Notes: a model not told the origin generated them from the letters alone. DNA of 19,659 nucleotides from Baffinella frigidus (GCA_026770585.1 MU646426.1:661340-680998), one strand, 5' to 3'; shown: positions 7,947 through 14,545, counted from the stretch's first letter. Made by a program: numbers and translations.

Positions 7947-8175
7947 TTCGGGCTTCGGGTTTCGGATTTCGGGTTTCGGGTTTCGGGTTTCGGGTTTCGG
8001 GTTTCGGGTTTTGGGTTTCGGGTTTCGGGTTCCGGGTTTCGGGTTCCGGGTTTCGGGTTTCGGGTTTCGGGTTTCGGGTTCCGGGTTTCGGGTTTGGGGT
8101 TTGGGGTTTCGGGTTCCGGATTTCGGGTTTGGGGTTTGGGGGTTTCGGGTATCGGGGTTTGGGGTTTCGGGTTAC
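7947..8175 (+). repeat. TTTCGGG array
   Basis: This is a fairly clean run of TTTCGGG heptamers with TTCCGGG, TTTGGGG and TTTTGGG variants. A 133-codon + frame and a 95-codon minus frame across it are repeat translations. Confidence 0.9.
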
Positions 8176-8180
8176 TGTGC

Positions 8181-8519
8181 GTCGACGGCCGCGGTTATGA
8201 GCACGCCGTCGCACCCCGCCGCGGCACTGCGCAGAGACATTGATAATTCATTGCCAGAAAATCAGCGTCCGTGCCGCACATGCTACGCATTGCGCCACAG
8301 ACCGTAACCCGTGTCGGCCGCTCATACGAGCATGTTCCGGATGGATTGTAACTCCACACCTCCTACTGAACATGGTAGGAGACACGCGTGTCAACGTGCG
8401 ACGCTGCAGTTTGCTGTGGAAGGCACCGAGAACTAACGTAGGAGGTGGAGTTAAAATGGTGGAGCTACAGGTCGACGGCCGCGGATGAGCCTGAGCACCC
8501 CGCCGCCGCGCTGCGCAGA
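8181..8519 (+). repeat. Direct repeat GTCGACGGCCGCGG...CGCAGA bounding an island
   Basis: The segments 8181-8235 and 8471-8519 both start GTCGACGGCCGCGG and end CTGCGCAGA. Between them lies the relic at 8251-8375 and an inverted repeat, CTCCACACCTCCTAC / GTAGGAGGTGGAG (8351-8450). Confidence 0.6.
8251..8375 (-). pseudogene. Relic related to 13403-13528 (VE..SIR..LV.AADTGY), copy 1
   Basis: About 125 bp aligns with 13403-13528. On the minus strand both copies encode a related peptide: VELQSIRNMLV, a stop, then AADTGYGLW here, against VEIESIREKLVRAADTGYSM there. Several differences are third-position. The in-frame TGA marks this copy as broken unless it is spliced. Confidence 0.4.
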
Positions 8520-8639
8520 AAAGGGTTGGGGGTTAGGGTTCATGATTTCGGGTTTGGGTTTGAAGCCCAGCCACACACCACGTCCCGTGCGGGTATACAC
8601 ACCCGGGCCATAGAAATCCAAACCCCGAAATGCCTCACG

Positions 8640-9188
8640 GAGGCACCACAGACCTGCAGACGCCGATCCCAAGTTCACATGTTGGGTGTGTGGTACAAAC
8701 CCGTTTTGGTGTGAAAACTTTTGGTGTGAAAACGATCAGTCAACCCGGCTGAGACATTACACGCACCTTCAGACGCCGCGCAATGTCAACCGGAAGTGGA
8801 TCCCCCTGTTTTGCGGTACAAATCCGACAACTTTTGGCGCGAAAAAGATCAGTCAGCCTGCAGACACCGCGCGCAATGTCGACGAGGCCTTTTCCCAGGT
8901 TGACATTCTAGGTATGTGGTACAAATCCGTCAACTTGTGGCGTGAAAAGGAGACATTACCACTCGGTGGGCTACGAGGGTTTCGGTGACCCCGTTCCGGG
9001 GTGTTACGTGACCAATTTGCATCAGAAACCACCTTAAAGTTAATTGTCTTCAGGTAAGTTGACTTTTGATAAAAGGCTCGTAGTCCACCGTGTGGCAGGC
9101 CTCGGGCAATGTCAACCGGAAGTTGATTCCCCTGTTTTGCGGTACAAATTCGTCAACTTTTGACGCGAAAAAGAGACATTACAGGCAC
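8640..9188 (-). pseudogene. Tandem relics of the VDIARG exon
   Basis: The island is a run of diverged units that share GGTACAAATCCGTCAACTTT, GCGAAAAAGAGACATTAC and GCGCAATGTCAACCGG blocks. On the minus strand, GLVDIARGVCR, PVDIARRLK and PVDIARGLP are encoded, with CTGCAG or CTGAAG at their ends. The PVDIARRLK copy is followed by GTGCGT, a good donor. An open minus frame of about 70 codons runs across 8745-8915. Translations on the + strand are also partly open. I read this as amplified and broken copies of the exon at 9189-9262. Confidence 0.4.
8959..9113 (+). repeat. Dispersed repeat ACTCGGTGGGCTACGAGGG, copy 1
   Basis: This repeat recurs at 14962-15112 (same orientation) and 14151-14259 (inverted). 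Shared blocks are ACTCGGTGGGCTACGAGGG, CCGGGGTGTTACGTGACCAA and AGTTAATTGT. The centre forms a CCCC...GGGG stem whose bases differ between copies. Confidence 0.65.
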
Positions 9189-9262
9189 CTGCAGACGCCG
9201 CGCGCAATGTCGACCAGGCGCGAGCCGAAGAGAAAGTACCGCTGCTGCTGTGAGTCCACAAC
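9189..9262 (-). CDS. Candidate exon, 74 nt, minus strand (VVDSQQQRYFLFGSRLVDIA)
   Basis: On the minus strand it opens after CCCTCAAACAG and closes before GTGCCTG. It has 24 codons and two extra bases: VVDSQQQRYFLFGSRLVDIA followed by RGVC. The same acceptor context (CTCAAACAG then GTT) precedes the exon copies near 14.72 and 14.84 kb. Several broken copies of its 3' half lie at 8640-9110. The family is unknown. Confidence 0.45.
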
Positions 9263-9275
9263 CTGTTTGAGGGTC

Positions 9276-9792
9276 AAGTGACTTTAGGGCGTGGGGTTGA
9301 CTTAAAGTCAATGACTTTCAGGGTGTAAGGTTTTGAGGTGAGTGTTGTGGGGGCAGGGTTTGGGGTTGAAGTTTGAGGGGTTGAGGGGTAGAGGATTCAA
9401 GGTTGAGGGTCGCAGGGCTGAGGGTTTGAGTGTTGAGGGTTTGAGGGTCTGAGGTTTTGAGGCTGCAGGGTCTCATGGACAGAGGGGTTAGGGTGCAGGT
9501 AGGTAGGGTTTAGGGTTTAAGGGTACTCGGTTTTAGGGTATAGGGTTGAGGGTTTAGGGTTGAGGGTTTAGGGTTTAGGGTTGAGGGTTGAGGGTTTAGG
9601 GTTCAGGGTTCAGGGGAGGTGGGTTTAGGGGTTAGGGTTTAGGGTTCAGTGTTCAAAGTTTAGGGTTTAAGGTTTAGGGTTTAGGGTTTAGGGTTTGGGG
9701 TTTGGGGTTTGGGGTTTAAGGTTTGGGGTTTAGAGTTTAGGGTTTAGGTTGTAGGGTTTAGGGTTTCGGGCAAATAATTTAGGGTTTAGAGT
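9276..9792 (+). repeat. Long telomere-like array, TTTAGGG/TTGAGGG
   Basis: TTGAGGG, TTTGAGGG and TTTAGGG units grade into clean (TTTAGGG)n near 9665-9690 and TTTGGGG near 9695-9730. On the minus strand this would be the intron between the candidate exons at 9795-9867 and 9189-9262. Confidence 0.85.
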
Positions 9793-9794
9793 AC

Positions 9795-9867
9795 CCCTCC
9801 GACAGTGTGGTCGCAGTGAATGCCCACTCGGAGGCTGAGCGGTGGCAGCCGCTGCTCTTTGCTCATC
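9795..9867 (-). CDS. Candidate exon, 73 nt, minus strand (MSKEQRLPPLSLRVGIHCDH)
   Basis: On the minus strand it opens after CCCTACAG with one base and then 24 codons, MSKEQRLPPLSLRVGIHCDH plus TVGG. It closes before GTACTC. Two diverged copies of its first half lie at 9913-9950 and 10033-10071. The conserved peptide core is MS(K/E)..R.LPPL. No domain is recognised. Confidence 0.42.
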
Positions 9868-9912
9868 CTGTAGGGTTTGCGAAGGGGTTAGGGTGCAGAT
9901 GTTCGGGTTTAG

Positions 9913-10071
9913 GAGTCAGCGGTGGGAGGCGCCGCTCCTTGCTCATCATGTAGGGTGCATGGTTTAGGGTTTCGTGTTTCTTTTGTACGGTTTGGGGTTT
10001 GGGGTGAAGGGTGCAGGGTTTGGGGTATAGGGTTCAACGGTGGGAGGCACCGCCCCTCGCTCATCCTGTAG
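9913..10071 (-). pseudogene. Two further copies of the MSKE..RLPPL exon start
   Basis: On the minus strand, 9913-9950 gives MMSKERRLPPLT and 10033-10071 gives MSEGRCLPPLN. The second keeps the CTACAG acceptor; the first has CTACAT and would not splice there. Both run out into telomere-like repeat after about 12 codons. Confidence 0.4.
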
Positions 10072-10079
10072 CGTTTCGG

Positions 10080-10116
10080 GCACAGGGTTGACGGTTGAGG
10101 GGTTCGGTTGTACGGT

Positions 10117-10159
<43 letters not shown>

Positions 10160-10210
10160 TGGGGTTCAAGGTTCAGGGCTCAGGGTTCAGGGTTCAGGAT
10201 TCAGGTTTCA
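10080..10210 (+). repeat. Telomere-like array (TTGAGGG/TTCAGGG)
   Basis: Tandem GGGTTGA units at about 10119-10155 are followed by TTCAGGG units. The G-rich strand is +. Confidence 0.8.
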
Positions 10211-10224
10211 GGTTGTAGGGTCTA

Positions 10225-10376
10225 TGCTTGGGGTGTAGGGTTTTGTGTGTGGGGGGGATAAGGGTTGGGGTGTAGGGTTTTGTGTTTGTGGGGGATAAGG
10301 GTTGGGGTGTAGGGTTTTGTGTTTGTGGGGGATAAGGGTTGGGGTGTAGGGTTTTGTGTTTGTGGGGGATAAGGGT
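10225..10376 (+). repeat. 37-bp tandem repeat
   Basis: Units starting GGGTTGGGGTGTAGGG begin at 10262, 10299 and 10336, exactly 37 bp apart. A slightly diverged unit precedes them and a partial unit follows. The inner units are essentially identical, which suggests recent expansion. The unit is built from telomere-like words. Confidence 0.85.
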
Positions 10377-10387
10377 TTAGGGTTCAC

Positions 10388-10431
10388 CGTTTTACGAGGG
10401 CCTGGAACTCGAGCCCCGCTCGGATCAGAGC
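10388..10431 (-). CDS. Candidate exon, 44 nt, minus strand (ALIRAGLEFQALVK)
   Basis: A 44-nt island is embedded in telomere-like repeat. On the minus strand it is preceded by GCGTGGCAG and followed by GTGAACC. It has 14 codons and two bases, ALIRAGLEFQALVK. There is no second copy, so the case rests on the two splice-like edges and on the abrupt change of sequence type. Confidence 0.4.
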
Positions 10432-10440
10432 CTGCCACGC

Positions 10441-10640
10441 GCGTGTATGGGGTTTGGGGTTGAGGGTTCAGGGTTTGGGGTTTGGGGGTTGGGGGTTGGG
10501 GTTTGGGGTTTAGGGTGGTTGAGGGGTTGAGGGTAGTTTAGGGTTGAGGGTTGAGGGTTTAGGTTTTAGGGTTTGGGGTTTTGGGGTTTAGGGTGTGGGG
10601 TTGGGGGCCTGGGTTTAAGGTTTGGGATTGGGGGGGCCCT
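10441..10640 (+). repeat. Telomere-like array, TTTGGGG/TTGAGGG
   Basis: TTTGGGG, TTGGGGG and TTTAGGG units lie directly beside the candidate 44-nt exon and lead into the GGGGCCCC minisatellite. Confidence 0.85.
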
Positions 10641-11021
10641 TGGTTGCTGGGGGATACGTCACCTAGGGCCCCTTGGCTTTGGGGAGAGAAGACACCCGTG
10701 GGGCCTTTGCGTCTGGGGAAGAAGGCACCGGGGGCCCCTTACCGTCTAGGGGAGAAGTTACCAGGGGCCCCTTGGCTTGTGGGAAAGGACACCTGGGGCC
10801 CCTTTGCCTCTGGGGGAGAAGACACCTGGGGCCCCTTGGCTTCGAGGAGATAAGACACTCAGGGCCCCTTGGCTTCTGGGAAAGGACACCCAGGGCCCCT
10901 TGGCTCCTGGGGGATAAGGTACCAGGGGCCCCTTGGTTTCGGGGAGAGAAGACACCCGACGCCCCTTTGCCCATGGGGGATAAAACACCTGGGGCCCCTT
11001 GGCCTTGGGGAGAGAAGCGGA
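10636..11021 (+). repeat. 33-bp GGGGCCCC minisatellite (about 12 units)
   Basis: Units of 31-35 bp follow the pattern GGGGCCCCTTGGCTTC-TGGGGAGAAGACACC. Each unit contains the self-complementary GGGGCCCC. Long frames on both strands (up to about 188 codons) exist only because the unit lacks stops. The amino-acid strings (GPLASG, KPRGPR) simply follow the repeat. Confidence 0.9.
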
Positions 11022-11097
11022 GAGAAACCCGGCGCCGCAGTAGAACGTCTCCCCCACGCTCCCGATCCTGGTCACGTGACCGTGCAAACTTCACTCC

Positions 11098-11152
11098 CCC
11101 GGAAGCAAAGGGGCCCCTGGTGTCTTCTCTCCCCGAAGCCAAGGGGCCCCAG
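11098..11152 (-). repeat. Two inverted units of the GGGGCCCC minisatellite
   Basis: AAGGGGCCCCTGGTGTCTTC and CCAAGGGGCCCCAGGTGACG are the same unit in reverse. They are separated from the main array by about 75 bp of unrelated sequence. The pair can fold back on the main array. Confidence 0.8.
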
Positions 11153-11159
11153 GTGACGT

Positions 11160-11490
11160 GGCCGTCAAAAGTTGGACGGGACGTCCCGATTTCAGTACAT
11201 ACGCGTCCTGGCCCCGTGCTGGCCACGGGGGTGGGTTAGTTGTCTTATCCAGGCAACCGGAAAGCATATCCTGCGGTTACCGGCAGGGTCAAAGTCTACA
11301 CTAGATGTATAGATGATACAACTGCCTGCATTGCCCTCCTCTGGTACCAAACGTTTCAAACCCCACACCCCAATCCCTAAACCCAAACCATAAACCCTCC
11401 TTCACGAACGTATCGGAAACTATGAACTTGTGAAGGGGGGTTGCGCTAGGGACCACTCCAGGTCGACCCTGGCCTTTTCTTAAATGTTGG
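11160..11490. other. Anonymous sequence with a short C-rich telomere-like patch
   Basis: I see no supported gene. CAATCCCTAAACCCAAACC at about 11370-11390 is one of the few patches with the C-rich strand on +. Confidence 0.5.
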
Positions 11491-11494
11491 TTTT

Positions 11495-11728
11495 ATTGTG
11501 GAAATGGGCTCCACGCGGATTTTTAGAACGTGAGGTGAGGAGGTCAGGAACGTCAAAAATCGATTTTTGACGAAAAATCGATTTTGAGCTATGTTAAGGT
11601 TGGTCGATTCTATTTTGGGCATCTTGCCCATGCCTAAGATAGCATAAAAGTTCATTTTTGACGTTTTTCATCTCCTGACCTCATTTCCTGACCTGACCTT
11701 GAATCCGCGCGGAGCCCATTTCTACAAT
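11495..11728 (+). mobile_element. 234-bp foldback element with 26-bp terminal inverted repeats
   Basis: The left end ATTGTGGAAATGGGCTCCAC plus GCGGAT (11495-11520) and the right end 11703-11728 are inverses at 24 of 26 positions. Second paired segments, AGGTCAGGAACGTC and GACG...TCTCCTGACCT, lie inside. A perfect 22-bp palindrome at 11551-11572 (CGTCAAAAATC and its inverse) sits near the left. The element has no coding frame. It contains ATGCCTAAGATAGCATA, also seen in the dispersed 55-bp repeat. Confidence 0.7.
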
Positions 11729-11758
11729 ACGATCGCGTCCAGGATGTGTACGGGGTTG

Positions 11759-11796
11759 GTCACGTTGCTCTACGGAATTCCGTAGATGAACGTGAC
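11759..11796 (+). repeat. 38-bp hairpin, GTCACGTT / AACGTGAC with CTACGGAATTCCGTAG core
   Basis: The 8-bp outer stem and the 16-bp perfect inner palindrome are separated by three-base bulges (GCT and ATG). It lies 30 bp beyond the foldback at 11495-11728. Confidence 0.75.
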
Positions 11797-11878
11797 TGGT
11801 TGCTATACAAATCCTCTAAAAGAGGTTTTGCGCAGCCACTTGTAGGTTTTATAAATAGGCCAGGGTCTGCCTCGAGTT

Positions 11879-12017
11879 TATCTGGGGACACATATTTTTC
11901 TTTCATTTGATGGCAACGAAAATCACTACACAAATGCTTTAATACTACTAGTATGAACGATTTCTGTAGTAATTTTCGTTGCCATCTAATGGAAGAAAAA
12001 TGGGTTTCCCCGGATAA
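11879..12017 (+). mobile_element. Foldback element with conserved 68-bp hairpin core, copy 3
   Basis: The outer arms TTATCTGGGGACACATATTT and AAATGGGTTTCCCCGGATAA pair with mismatches. Pairing continues through TTTGATGG / CCATCTAA to the core 11914-11981 (CAACGAAAAT to TTTTCGTTG). The core aligns without gaps to the other two. The arms do not resemble those of copies 1 and 2 except at the extreme TTATCT, so core and arms have different histories. Confidence 0.7.
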
Positions 12018-12690
12018 GAGTGGGACCTTTCGACTCCAAGGCGCTTGACAACCTTGTCGAATTCCTCGTACCTGTCATAGCAAGGTTGATCTCAGACTTC
12101 CGGGAACGGGGTACGCAAAAACATAATCCCTAAATAAAAATGAACACGACGCACGCACAGTCGCGAGAGGGAAACCGCGCCCGGGGGGGGAAGTCCCCGA
12201 GAATCCAAATGGCTCAAAGCACTCTGCATAATATGCAGAGTGTAAAGCGCATCATCACGTCCTCTCGGAGACAAGATGAGGAGAACAGCCACGACATCTC
12301 ACCGGTCGGAGATATAAAAGAATAGTTAAATGGTGTGCTGTTTACATGCGACATTTTTAGCTTGCATTAATGGATTTCGAATTGATGGACTGTTTACCCC
12401 ACAAAAGTTAGTTGTTGTGACTCTTTTTCTATTAATGGACGCAAAAGTTTTTTTTTAACGCGTCTTCTTGGTCATTGCAACGACCTTTTTTTCGAACCCT
12501 AAAAATCATGCGCCCATATTCTCATAGACGGCTCCAAACATCAAGAGGAAACGACGCAATTCAGGACGTGCAGATCTCTAAAAGGATTGTATATCCAGCT
12601 TATAAATAGCCTGTACAAGTCCATAAAACCCTGGGCCTTTAAAAGCTCGGGGACTTCCCCCTCCGGGTGCGGGACAGGGCGCATGGGGCA
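12018..12690. other. Anonymous sequence, no supported gene
   Basis: A perfect 10-bp-arm palindrome, CACTCTGCATAATATGCAGAGTG, spans 12220-12242. The rest has short frames without repeat support. The part after 12330 is AT-rich. Confidence 0.5.
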
Positions 12691-12835
12691 GGGGGGTGTA
12701 GGGTTTAGGCTTTAGGGTTTTAGGGTTTCGGAATTCGGGCTTAGAGTTCAGGGTTTAGGGTTTGAGGTATAAGGTTGAGGGTTTGAGGGGTCTTGGGTCT
12801 TGGGGCTTAAGGTTTCGGGTGTCGGGTTTCGGGCT
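12690..12835 (+). repeat. Telomere-like patch
   Basis: TTTAGGG, TTTTAGGG, TTTCGGG and TTGAGGG units are interspersed with short unrelated sequence. The G-rich strand is +. Confidence 0.75.
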
Positions 12836-12990
12836 GGGGGCGCTGAAAAATCCGTGAGAAATGTCATGAGCGCTTCTGGGCCGGTGGGACGATTCTTGGT
12901 GCTTAGGGCTTAGGATTTCGGGTGTAGGGTTTCGGGCTGGGGGCGCTGACAAATCTGTGAGAAATGCCATGAGCGCTTCTGGGCCGATGA
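12831..12990 (-). pseudogene. Two copies of a GPEALM.FLTD.SAPPAR coding segment
   Basis: Segments at 12831-12885 and 12932-12986, 101 bp apart, are near-copies. On the minus strand they give GPEALMTFLTDFSAPPAR and GPEALMAFLTDLSAPPAR, in different frames of the continuous sequence. The second is contiguous with the exon at 13031-13131 if its donor is not used. CGGGCTGGGGGCGCTGA joins each to telomere-like repeat. Confidence 0.45.
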
Positions 12991-13030
12991 TTTCCTCGAG
13001 AGGCGCGGTGTCTGCCGCCCGAGGACTCAC

Positions 13031-13131
13031 CTGTTCACATTCTGAGCTCAGAAAAGAAGTTATTAACAGGCTTAAGAGGAAGATGAGGACAGAAAAGACT
13101 GCATTACCCAACTGGAACGAAATTGCCATAC
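13031..13131 (-). CDS. Candidate exon, 101 nt, membrane-helix-like (MAISFQLGNAVFSVLIFLLS)
   Basis: On the minus strand the segment opens after TTATTGAACAG and ends exactly at GAACAG before GTGAGT, a textbook donor. It has two bases (GT) and 33 codons. The peptide starts MAISFQLGNAVFSVLIFLLS, has a hydrophobic run long enough to cross a membrane (about residues 10-28), and ends SSECEQ. Two further copies at 13177-13234 and about 13280-13349 keep the acceptor and the two bases before ATG. If unspliced, the frame continues into GPEALMAFLTD. This is one of the best-supported exons in the window; the family is unknown. Confidence 0.55.
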
Positions 13132-13176
13132 CTGTTCAATAAAATGACTTATTGAAGTGGTCGCCCGAGGACGCAC

Positions 13177-13234
13177 CTGGGAACAGGAGAGAAGACTTCG
13201 TTACCCAACTTAAACGAAACGCCAAGTGCCATCC
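13177..13234 (-). CDS. Candidate exon, 58 nt, second copy of the MA.(S)F.LGN.VFS exon
   Basis: On the minus strand the acceptor is ATTTATAACAG and the donor is CCCAG before GTGCGTCC. Both the sequence after the donor (CCTCGGGCG) and the two bases before ATG match the exon at 13031-13131. The peptide MALGVSFKLGNEVFSPVP is 18 codons plus two bases. The copy is shorter and ends in a different phase, so it may not be interchangeable. Confidence 0.45.
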
Positions 13235-13279
13235 CTGTTATAAATAATAACTTCATTGGATCCTCTGCACCGGGGGGTT

Positions 13280-13349
13280 TCATGCGATCCGACAGGAACA
13301 AGAGAGAAGACTTCATTGCCCATCTTAAATGTTATGCTAATTGCCATCC
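13280..13349 (-). pseudogene. Third copy of the MAIS..LGN.VFS exon, donor lost
   Basis: On the minus strand the acceptor TCTATTTCACAG is good and is followed by GG and MAISITFKMGNEVFSLVPVG. Where the sister copy has CCCAG before GTGCGT, this one has CCTGTCGGATCG, so the donor is gone. This suggests a decayed duplicate. Confidence 0.45.
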
Positions 13350-13402
13350 CTGTGAAATAGAAAGACTTCATTGAACTGGTCACGGCGAAAGATTGGTAGT
13401 TT

Positions 13403-13528
13403 ATTGCCAAACAACCAGCGTCAGCGCTGCACATGCCTTCCGCATTGTGCTACATACTGTACCCCGTGTCGGCCGCTCTTACGAGCTTTTCCCGGATGGA
13501 TTCTATCTCCACCTCCTACCGTTCACGG
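13403..13528 (-). pseudogene. Relic related to 8251-8375 (VEIESIREKLVRAADTGYSM), copy 2
   Basis: On the minus strand a 22-codon segment at 13453-13518 encodes EVEIESIREKLVRAADTGYS followed by M and a stop. The other copy shares VE..SIR..LV.AADTGY. The segment looks amphipathic. It lies immediately upstream, in the minus sense, of the LGN.VFS exon array. Confidence 0.42.
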
Positions 13529-13617
13529 CGAAAGAACACACCTGGGACGAAACGCCAGTTTAATATTGGGACTTGCCATAATCTGTGGGTAAATACACGC
13601 ATGTTAGCCTTGTTTTC

Positions 13618-13672
13618 ATGCCTAAAATAGCATATCCACCCGTATCTTCGGCGTTGGAAGCCTTAAGATCAC
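13618..13672 (-). repeat. Dispersed 55-bp repeat, copy 2 (inverted)
   Basis: ATGCCTAAAATAGCATA (13619-13635) through GGCGTTGGAAGCCTTAAGAT (to 13672) is the reverse of 6555-6610 with a few differences. Confidence 0.55.
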
Positions 13673-13732
13673 CACAAATTCCGGTATGTTCCGAACTGAA
13701 ATTGAACTAAACCGTCAATCCCAAAGCCTGGG

Positions 13733-13879
13733 ACCAACCCTCACGGTTGGATCAAATCATCGATTTTAGACTTGAGATTCACCTATGCAGAGACCCCGGA
13801 TCCTGGGTCTCTGCAAGGGTAAATCAAGGGTGAATCTACAAGCTAAAATCGACGATTTTGTCCAATCGTGAGGGTTGGT
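13733..13879 (+). mobile_element. Foldback element, CCAACCCTCACGG family, copy 3
   Basis: The arms are about 50 bp. The left one starts ACCAACCCTCACGGTTGGAT and includes ATCGATTTTAGAC; the right one is its inverse with a few mismatches. An 11-bp perfect inner stem (TGCAGAGACCC / GGGTCTCTGCA, 13786-13815) tops the structure. This is the best preserved of the three copies. Confidence 0.75.
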
Positions 13880-13967
13880 GGTAACCTCAGCTACGAGCAC
13901 GAAGGCGAGAGAGGACTCGTCGAAGTGCCCTACCCCCGCGGCGGCGCCTTCGTTGGTGCTCTGCTTG

Positions 13968-14105
13968 AGGGCTCAGGGTTTAGGGTTGCACGGTGTGCGG
14001 GTTAAGGGGTTTGCGGGGTTTGTGCGGGTTGATGGTTTGAGGGTGTGTGGAGGGTGTGAGCCTCTGTGAGGGTTGGGGGTTTGGTTGAGGATTTAGGGTG
14101 TCATA
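13968..14105 (+). repeat. Telomere-like patch
   Basis: TTCAGGG, TTTAGGG, TTTGAGGG and TGTGAGGG units are mixed with GTGTGTGGAGGG, a phrase that recurs at 14570. Confidence 0.65.
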
Positions 14106-14150
14106 GTCAGACGGGGTTAGTGTGGATCCGCCCACGCTGTGCACGCTGTT

Positions 14151-14259
14151 TTGCCCAGAGATAATTACATTTCAGGATTTTCTGGTGCAAATTTGGCCAC
14201 GTAACACCCCAGAATCCGGCCCCAAATTCAAATCCGAAACCCTCGAAGCCCACCGAGTG
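14151..14259 (-). repeat. Dispersed repeat ACTCGGTGGGCTACGAGGG, copy 3 (inverted)
   Basis: Read on the minus strand it aligns with 8959 and 14962. In that sense it directly follows the RIREE exon copy at 14290-14330. If the exon donor is not used, the frame runs on through YTLFTRWASRVSDLNLG. Confidence 0.6.
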
Positions 14260-14285
14260 AATAGCGTGTATATGTATTGTTGTAC

Positions 14286-14545
14286 CTCCTCGCGGATGCG
14301 CGTGAGGACCGAGAAGGGGGGCAGCTGGTTCATCTATCTACCAAACCGGGCTGCACAAGTGTGTGTATACCCTATACGTCTATTATACGCTACTAAATAG
14401 CGTCTACATGTATTGTACCTCCTCCCTGATGTCTATACATCTATTGTACGCTGCTTTCCTGGTACTAAATAGCGTATACATGTATCGGTGCACCTCCTCC
14501 CGGATGCGCATGATGACCACGAGAAGGGGAGGAGCACAGGCTTGA
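14286..14545 (-). pseudogene. Three diverged copies of the RIREE exon end
   Basis: On the minus strand, about 14286-14330 encodes NQLPPFSVLTRIREE before GTACAA. About 14420 encodes DIREE before GTACAA. About 14488-14520 encodes VIMRIREE before GTGCAC. Each GAG is followed by GT, so a donor is kept in all. Beyond it, two copies run on as YIYTLF and YMYTLF. The upstream halves are replaced or diverged. Confidence 0.45.

Noticed and set aside
7906-8307. 133-codon + frame rich in GFGFRVS
   Set aside because: It is the translation of tandem TTTCGGG heptamers. There is no conserved start or codon signal.
10663-11239. Two overlapping frames of about 188 codons, one on each strand, that look collagen- or mucin-like
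   Set aside because: Both exist because the 33-bp unit contains no stop in several frames. Unit lengths of 31-35 bp shift the frame and show no selection for phase.
12140-12325. 61-codon + frame near 12.2 kb and the overlapping minus frame
   Set aside because: They overlap on opposite strands, are not repeated elsewhere, and have no splice-like edges or recognisable motif.
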